DNA from: Chloroflexota bacterium
GTDB lineage: Bacteria; Chloroflexota; Dormibacteria; CF-121
Direction: 5' to 3'
DNA: 12,991 nucleotides
Assembly: GCA_005880605.1 (NCBI GenBank)
Contig: VBIS01000170.1
Location: forward strand, 1-12,991
Part shown: positions 7,691-11,045 of the stretch, in pieces
Numbering within the stretch: the stretch's first letter is position 1
Layout of the letters: each line of letters opens with the position of its first letter
Notes under the pieces: model-generated
The model's input: the letters and a program-made list of their open reading frames with translations, nothing else
The model's database searches: none
Told to the model about the DNA's origin: nothing
Program-made: the position numbers and the translations under genes

Positions 7691-8065
7691 CTACGCTACG
7701 TCGACGCGAACCAAAACGTGCGAGCGATCTCGAAGCATTCGTCGAAGACCCTCCGGCGTCGTCGCGCCCCACATCCCCCACCGATCCACGACCAGGTCCT
7801 GGACCGCCGCATCGACCTCGGCGGGATCGATGAACTGCACCCGGCCCTCAACCGACCGTCCACCTCCGGGAATCGTCAACCGGACCCAGGGGTCAGTGCG
7901 CCAGCGCGCCACGCGAAGCGCGTGGGCGTAATTGAAAAGGTAGAGGTCTCCGTCCGGCGTGACGACGAACCAGGTGTGGACCGCCCGCTCCCGACCCGCT
8001 TCGCGCGAGCCGACGAGCAGCGTTTCGGCGCCGTCGAGCGCGATCCGGAAGTCCGGTGGCAGCAC
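7691..8065 (-). CDS. FMN/F420-binding split-barrel (PPOX-like) family protein
   Basis: A small protein of 124 residues that looks like the pyridoxamine-5'-phosphate-oxidase/deazaflavin split-barrel fold. It has the typical strand series VHTWFVVTPDGDLYLFN, then HALRVARWRTDPWVRLTI, then SVEGRVQFIDP, and ends in a final helix and strand. Members bind FMN, F420 or heme and perform redox or detoxification reactions; the cofactor is not determined by what I see. The GTG at 8065 is chosen because TATTCT ends 7 nt upstream. The frame stays open to 8347, but that stretch is Arg/Gly-rich and lies antisense to the conserved phosphatase, so it is not coding. The stop is 4 bp before the arginase-like start, making a two-gene minus-strand unit. 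The family call is moderate. Confidence 0.75.
   Translation of the reverse strand: MLPPDFRIALDGAETLLVGSREAGRERAVHTWFVVTPDGDLYLFNYAHALRVARWRTDPWVRLTIPGGGRSVEGRVQFIDPAEVDAAVQDLVVDRWGMWGATTPEGLRRMLRDRSHVLVRVDVA
7693..7698 (-). promoter_or_regulatory. putative leaderless -10 element (TAGCGT) of the arginase-like gene
   Basis: Minus-strand TAGCGT overlaps the end of the upstream split-barrel gene and is followed by 6 nt and the ATG at 7686. It would give the arginase-like gene a private start site in addition to read-through from upstream. Confidence 0.42.
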
Positions 8066-8071
8066 GCACGT

Positions 8072-8077
8072 CAGAAT
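8072..8077 (+). promoter_or_regulatory. putative leaderless -10 element (CAGAAT) of the phosphodiesterase-family gene
   Basis: CAGAAT (one base off TANNNT, with the key A2 and T6 kept) is followed by 6 nt and the GTG at 8084. It lies on top of the minus-strand TATTCT, so the two genes appear to share one unwinding site. Confidence 0.38.
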
Positions 8078-8078
8078 A
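8073..8078 (-). promoter_or_regulatory. putative leaderless -10 element (TATTCT) of the split-barrel gene
   Basis: TATTCT on the minus strand is followed by 7 nt and the GTG at 8065. It shares five of its six base pairs with the opposing element of the phosphodiesterase-family gene. Confidence 0.5.
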
Positions 8079-8083
8079 GGCCG

Positions 8084-9060
8084 GTGACCCGCGTGGTGAT
8101 GCTCGGCCTGGACGGCTTCCCCCATCGCGCCATCGGGCCGGAGTTGACGCCGCGGCTCTGGGACCTGGCTCGGCGAGGTGGTCGAGCCCCCGACGGTGGC
8201 GTTACCGACCTCCCCTCTTCGACCGACCCTGGCCGCGAGTCCCGACCATCTTTGACGCCTGCCGCGCCGTCGGGATTCCCACCGCCGCCATCGTCGCGGA
8301 CGACCGCGGCCTCCTCTGCACCGGCGCGGCGGACCGGCGCTGGCCACCGGACGGGATCATCCCATCCGGCACGGCGCTCGACGCGCATGGCTATCCGGCC
8401 AATGCCGCCGTCCTCCCCCATCTGCTGGCCGCCGTCGCCGATTCGAGCCTCGGGTTCATCTTCGGCCACATCAACGAGGCCGATACCATGGGGCACGACT
8501 TCGGTCCTGAAAGTGATGCCGCCCGCGCCTGCTATCGCGCAACCGATCAGGTGGTCGGCGTGGTGCTGGATGCGCTCGCCAGCCGCTGGACTGACACCGT
8601 TATCGTGATCGTTTCGGATCACGACATGCAGTCGCGGGACTCGTCGGTACCGGTCGATCCCATGGTCAATGCGGCCGACGGTGGGTGGGACGCCTATATT
8701 CCGGATGGCGGTTCCGCGCTCATCCATCTGAAGCCCGGCGTCGATCCGGAGCGGGCCGGTGCGGCGCTGCTGCGCGTCGATGGGGTGGAGACCTGGGTGC
8801 GCGCCAATGACTCGGTGTTGATTGCGGGCTTGAAGCCGGGACGCATCGCCGCGGCGCCCAGGTATTCCACCGGTGGCTTCCACGGCGCGCCGATTACCAC
8901 GCGGACCGTGGCGCTGGTTGGCGGCGGCGATCCCGCGGTCAGGAGGATCGCCGGCGCGATCGCGACACGGCGACCGCATCTCGCCGACTGGGCACCGACG
9001 ATCGCTCCGCTCCTTGGTGTCGACCTCGGCCACGTCGACGGCACTGACCTGTTGGGTTAG
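8084..9060 (+). pseudogene. alkaline phosphatase/nucleotide pyrophosphatase-family phosphodiesterase, frameshifted with apparent internal deletion
   Basis: The N-terminal part reads from GTG 8084 (VVMLGLDGFPHRAI, then TDLPSST). The rest reads in another frame from about 8240 (VPTIFDACRAVGIP) to the TAG at 9058-9060. Across both frames the family's metal and nucleophile residues are all present: D10 (LGLDG), T47 (PSST), the Asp and His of EADTMGH, the SDHD pair and the His of GGFHGAP. The break lies at about 8225-8245. Some tens of residues expected between the nucleophile Thr and the FDACR segment are missing. The downstream frame has no ATG, GTG or TTG before 8488, although homology-like sequence begins 240 bp earlier, so this is one split gene and not two. 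Real decay, a recent deletion or an assembly error are all possible. Function of the intact form: hydrolysis of phosphodiesters, nucleotides or phosphonates. The stop overlaps the opposing hydrolase gene by 4 bp. Confidence 0.75.
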
Positions 9061-9746
9061 CGCTGAGCGATCGCGGGCGCCGGCACCAACCGGCGCCGGG
9101 TCAGGAAATCGTGAACATACCGATCGGCGCCTGCCAGGATTGACGGTCCGTGGCCGAAATAGGCCCGCTCGAAGCGCAATGCCTCGAGCCGTTGCGGCGC
9201 CAGCCTGGCGCGTCGATGCGAATGGTTGACCGTCCATGGTGGCGTGCGGATCCCACGCTCGTTGTTCAGCACATCGCCGAGGAACAGCGCGGATTCCGAT
9301 GCGGAGTGAAGACAGATGCTGCCCGGCGTGTGCCCCGGACCGTGCACCACGGTCAGGCCGGCGATGATGTCGCCATCATCGAGAAGCCGTGACTCAGCGG
9401 CCGCCGTGCTGACGACGTAGCTCGCGAGCCGGGCCGGCAATCGCTCGGCGATGCCCCACAACGTCATGCGATTGCGCGGCCGGCCAGCCTGCAGGTACGG
9501 CGCATCGTCTCGATGCACCGCGAGCCGCGCTCCCGTCGCCTGGCAGAGTGCGAAGGCGGCGCCGGCGTGGTCGATGTGGTGATGGGTGAGGATCACCCAA
9601 TCGAGTCGACCCCGGACGTGCTCATTGACGAAGCGAAGCACCGCCCGGACACTGCCGGTGTAGCCGGGGTCGATGATCGCGAGTCCCTCGTCACTGCGGT
9701 ACATATACGCCTGGGCGCCCCGGACACCAGGGATCGGCTCTATCAC
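9057..9746 (-). CDS. metallo-beta-lactamase-fold hydrolase (glyoxalase II-like)
   Basis: A 229-residue MBL-fold metal hydrolase, cytoplasmic (no signal peptide). The zinc ligands are complete: H55-x-H57-x-D59-H60 in THHHIDH, H139 in GPGHTPGS, D158 in LFLGDVL and the closing H199 in FGHG. The N-terminal strand pair ends in IIDPG, as in most family members. Substrates range from thioesters to lactones and nucleic acids and cannot be assigned here; the size fits a glyoxalase II/lactonase-type single domain. The GTG at 9746 (IEPIPGVRGAQAY) is chosen because GATAAT precedes it by 6 nt. The frame is open back to 9902, but the extension is an Arg/Ser-rich shadow of the neighbouring proline-rich frame. 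The stop shares the four bases TTAG with the opposing phosphodiesterase gene. Confidence 0.92.
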   Translation of the reverse strand: MIEPIPGVRGAQAYMYRSDEGLAIIDPGYTGSVRAVLRFVNEHVRGRLDWVILTHHHIDHAGAAFALCQATGARLAVHRDDAPYLQAGRPRNRMTLWGIAERLPARLASYVVSTAAAESRLLDDGDIIAGLTVVHGPGHTPGSICLHSASESALFLGDVLNNERGIRTPPWTVNHSHRRARLAPQRLEALRFERAYFGHGPSILAGADRYVHDFLTRRRLVPAPAIAQR

Positions 9747-9752
9747 GTCCCC

Positions 9753-9758
9753 ATTATC
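9753..9758 (-). promoter_or_regulatory. putative leaderless -10 element (GATAAT) of the MBL-fold hydrolase
   Basis: GATAAT (five of six bases of TATAAT) is followed by 6 nt and the GTG at 9746. It lies in the 43-bp gap after the proline-rich gene, so the hydrolase may be transcribed separately. Confidence 0.42.
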
Positions 9759-9789
9759 GATTGGGGGCCCTGGTTCGGCTGCGCCGTCG

Positions 9790-9966
9790 CTACTGGCGGC
9801 GGATTCCCGGCTGGGGGACCTCGACGGGCGCTGGCGGTGGCTCCTGGATCTCCGGCTGCGTTGGCTGCGGCGCCAGCTCCGGGACCTGTGGATCGGGCAC
9901 ATTCGGCTGGCCGGGGTTCGGAATTACCGGATCGATCGAGGCTTCAGAAGCGCGAATGGGTCTCAT
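9790..9966 (-). CDS. short proline-rich protein, hypothetical
   Basis: Runs from ATG 9966 to TAG 9790-9792, giving 58 residues. After MRPIRASEASIDP the sequence is a Pro/Gln/Glu/Val pattern (VIPNPGQPNVPDP, then PPPAPVEVPQPGIRRQ) with prolines every two to four residues, as in polyproline-II linker or surface proteins. There is no cysteine, signal peptide or membrane helix. Start choice: TAAACT lies 7 nt before this ATG. An earlier ATG at 9987 and GTG at 9993 are in frame but would put the start inside the promoter region. Composition is biased and codon evidence is limited, so it could be a chance frame. The element at the right spacing and the coherent proline pattern favour a real gene. Function unknown. 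Confidence 0.58.
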   Translation of the reverse strand: MRPIRASEASIDPVIPNPGQPNVPDPQVPELAPQPTQPEIQEPPPAPVEVPQPGIRRQ

Positions 9967-9973
9967 GACTGGC

Positions 9974-9979
9974 AGTTTA
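9974..9979 (-). promoter_or_regulatory. putative leaderless -10 element (TAAACT) of the proline-rich gene
   Basis: TAAACT on the minus strand is followed by 7 nt and the ATG at 9966. It faces away from the plus-strand TATAAT at 9994, with 14 bp between them. Confidence 0.48.
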
Positions 9980-9993
9980 CCCGACATACTCAC

Positions 9994-9999
9994 TATAAT
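9994..9999 (+). promoter_or_regulatory. consensus -10 box (TATAAT) for the DUF1469/DUF3618 pair
   Basis: A perfect TATAAT in an AT-rich island (about 9974-10020) of an otherwise GC-rich window. The ATG at 10049 lies 49 nt further on, so unlike its neighbours this transcript has a leader of about 40 nt that carries a strong Shine-Dalgarno site. No good -35 at 16-18 bp. Confidence 0.55.
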
Positions 10000-10036
10000 G
10001 TTTACAGCCTAGTATCGTATTGCGGCGCAAGGAAGG

Positions 10037-10043
10037 AAGGAGG
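10037..10043 (+). promoter_or_regulatory. Shine-Dalgarno site of the DUF1469 gene
   Basis: AAGGAGG lies 5 nt upstream of the ATG at 10049, within a purine-rich run of repeated GGAA units. It decides the start and shows the organism does use classical ribosome binding for leadered mRNAs. Confidence 0.75.
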
Positions 10044-10048
10044 GCGTT

Positions 10049-10480
10049 ATGGATTCTGCTCCCCGGGCTTCGGCCACGGAATCGGCAAACACGACCGACG
10101 GAAACGGCCGGCGTGGCCTGATCGACCTTGCCCGGGTGGCTGTCGAGGACACTGTTCGCCTGGTGCAGCAGGAAATTCAGCTGGCCAAGATCGAGATCAA
10201 GGAGATGCTCGCGAGCAATCTCAAGGCCGCCGTGTTCCTCGGAATCGCGGCGCTGTGCGGCTTGCTGTTCTTTATCATGCTATTGGTCACGATCGCGCTG
10301 ATCATTCCGGCCCACGCGCTGGTCGCCGGAATTGAGACGGCGCTGTTTCTAGTCCTTGCCCTCATTCTCGCGCTGCTGGGCAAGGGCATGCTGAAGATCG
10401 GTGCGCCGCCCAAGACCATGACCACGCTAAAGGAGGATGCCGAGTGGGCCAAACAAGTACTGAAGCGAAACGGGAAGTAG
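10049..10480 (+). CDS. DUF1469/phage-holin-superfamily-like membrane protein
   Basis: A 143-residue small inner-membrane protein. A polar N-terminus (1-22) is followed by an amphipathic helix (about 23-57; DLARVAVEDTVRLVQQEIQL, then AKIEIKEM). Two hydrophobic helices follow (about 60-87 and 92-112), and the C-terminus is charged (TTLKEDAEWAKQVLKRNGK). This is the layout of the DUF1469 (YqjE/'putative actinobacterial holin-X, superfamily III') family, which is chromosomal and not a phage holin in practice. The role is unknown; these proteins commonly sit beside DUF3618 genes, as here. The start is fixed by the AAGGAGG site. The last 37 bp overlap the DUF3618 gene, so the two are co-translated. 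Confidence 0.85.
   Translation: MDSAPRASATESANTTDGNGRRGLIDLARVAVEDTVRLVQQEIQLAKIEIKEMLASNLKAAVFLGIAALCGLLFFIMLLVTIALIIPAHALVAGIETALFLVLALILALLGKGMLKIGAPPKTMTTLKEDAEWAKQVLKRNGK
10429..10436 (+). promoter_or_regulatory. Shine-Dalgarno site of the DUF3618 gene inside the DUF1469 coding region
   Basis: AAAGGAGG ends 7 nt before the GTG at 10444 and lies inside the upstream gene. It supports initiation at this GTG and hence a 37-bp out-of-frame overlap between the two genes. Confidence 0.78.
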
Positions 10481-10947
10481 AGCAGACCCGCGCCCACCTC
10501 GGGGAAACCCTCGAAGCGTTACAGCTGCGCGCCAAGCGCAACCTCGATGTCAAGACGCAGTTGCAAACCAACCGCGTGCTGCAACTCGCCATCGGCGGAC
10601 TGATCCTGGTGGTCACCGGCTTCGCGGTCTTCGGCTATCGCGCGCGCCGGCGCCGCTCGCCCGCCGAGCAGCTGGTTCGCAAACTCAAATTGAATGACCT
10701 GCGCGGCCGGCTAGACGATTTCCGCACCGACGCCCAGGCCTGGGCATCCGCGCAGCGGCGCATCGTCAAGGCCGATGGCAAGGCAAAAGTCGAAGTCCAA
10801 TCCAAGGAGAGCATCGGGCGGCGCCTGCTGGTCAGCGCCGCCGAGGCCGCGCTCACCGCGCTCGCGACCGGCTACGCCCGGCGGCTGGTGAGCGGCGCAA
10901 GCACCCCGCACGAGCGCGGGCACGCGGCCGTCTCGAAGAAGCGATAG
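10444..10947 (+). CDS. DUF3618 family membrane protein
   Basis: 167 residues. The N-terminal EVEQTRAHLGETLEALQLRA is the DUF3618 signature (EIExTRxxLxxTLxAL). It is followed by one membrane helix (about 46-68; a Leu/Val/Gly stretch ending FAVFGY), a basic patch (RARRRRSP) and a mainly helical, charged C-terminal region (about 80-165). This second part is longer than the minimal family domain and contains a weakly hydrophobic stretch (SAAEAALTALATGYARRL) that could lie on or in the membrane. Function unknown in the family; the fixed partnership with DUF1469 suggests a shared envelope role. The GTG start is fixed by a strong ribosome-binding site. Confidence 0.85.
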   Translation: MGQTSTEAKREVEQTRAHLGETLEALQLRAKRNLDVKTQLQTNRVLQLAIGGLILVVTGFAVFGYRARRRRSPAEQLVRKLKLNDLRGRLDDFRTDAQAWASAQRRIVKADGKAKVEVQSKESIGRRLLVSAAEAALTALATGYARRLVSGASTPHERGHAAVSKKR

Positions 10948-10974
10948 AGAGCCGGGAGCCGACTCCACCCAAGG

Positions 10975-10999
10975 GGGCGCGCTCGACTAGCCCGCGCCC
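10975..10999 (+). terminator. possible terminator hairpin after the DUF3618 gene (no T-tract)
   Basis: A 7-bp all-GC stem with an 11-nt loop, 28 bp past the DUF3618 stop. It is stable enough to pause or protect a transcript end, but no T-run follows, so intrinsic termination is uncertain. Confidence 0.3.
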
Positions 11000-11013
11000 G
11001 CCAATCGACTACC

Positions 11014-11032
11014 CCTCCCCGTCTGGGGGAGG
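11014..11032 (+). repeat. C-rich/G-rich palindrome resembling a dispersed intergenic (REP-like) element
   Basis: CCTCCCC and GGGGAGG flank GTCTG and are followed by AAAGGGTGGGGG. This style of imperfect C-tract/G-tract palindrome is common as a multicopy intergenic repeat in high-GC genomes. The 3' arm supplies GGAGG 13 nt before the ATG at 11046, so the hairpin could also mask ribosome access to the penicillin-binding-protein message. Only one copy is present in this window. Confidence 0.35.
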
Positions 11033-11045
11033 AAAGGGTGGGGGC

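Larger units (their letters stand above)
10948..11045 (+). other. 98-bp intergenic region with two GC-rich inverted repeats
   Basis: Contains two perfect 7-bp stems. The first is GGGCGCG/CGCGCCC (10975-10981 with 10993-10999, 11-nt loop). The second is CCTCCCC/GGGGAGG (11014-11020 with 11026-11032, 5-nt loop), followed by the purine tract AAAGGGTGGGGG. Neither stem is followed by a T-run. No tRNA or open frame is seen. A -10-like AAGGGT lies 6 nt before the ATG at 11046, but its first base is off and it sits in a G-run, so I do not list it as a promoter. Confidence 0.6.

Noticed and set aside
7289..8083. Plus-strand extension upstream of GTG 8084 (frame open from 7289)
   Set aside because: The translated part before 8084 is antisense to the arginase-like and split-barrel genes and has no homology-like features; the recognisable protein begins at VVMLGLDG.
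8066..8347. N-terminal extension of the split-barrel protein
   Set aside because: Arg/Gly-rich, antisense to the phosphodiesterase N-terminus, and the -10-like element at 8073-8078 would lie inside it.
8488..9060. A separate intact gene starting at ATG 8488
   Set aside because: Homology-like sequence in the same frame (FDACR, GYPANAAVLPHLLAA, GFIFGHINEAD) continues more than 200 bp upstream without a start, so this is the 3' part of a broken gene.
8071..9237. 388-codon open frame on the minus strand
   Set aside because: Antisense to the phosphodiesterase-family gene and overlapping the MBL gene; composition (Arg/Gly/Asp-rich) is that of a shadow frame with no motif.
9747..9902. N-terminal extension of the MBL-fold protein
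   Set aside because: An Arg/Ser/Pro-rich stretch that is the other-frame image of the proline-rich gene; family proteins begin near IEPIPGVRGAQAY.
10049..10480. Phage holin or prophage remnant
   Set aside because: The two-helix protein resembles the 'holin superfamily' only in name; no other phage gene is present and the DUF3618 partner is a chromosomal association.
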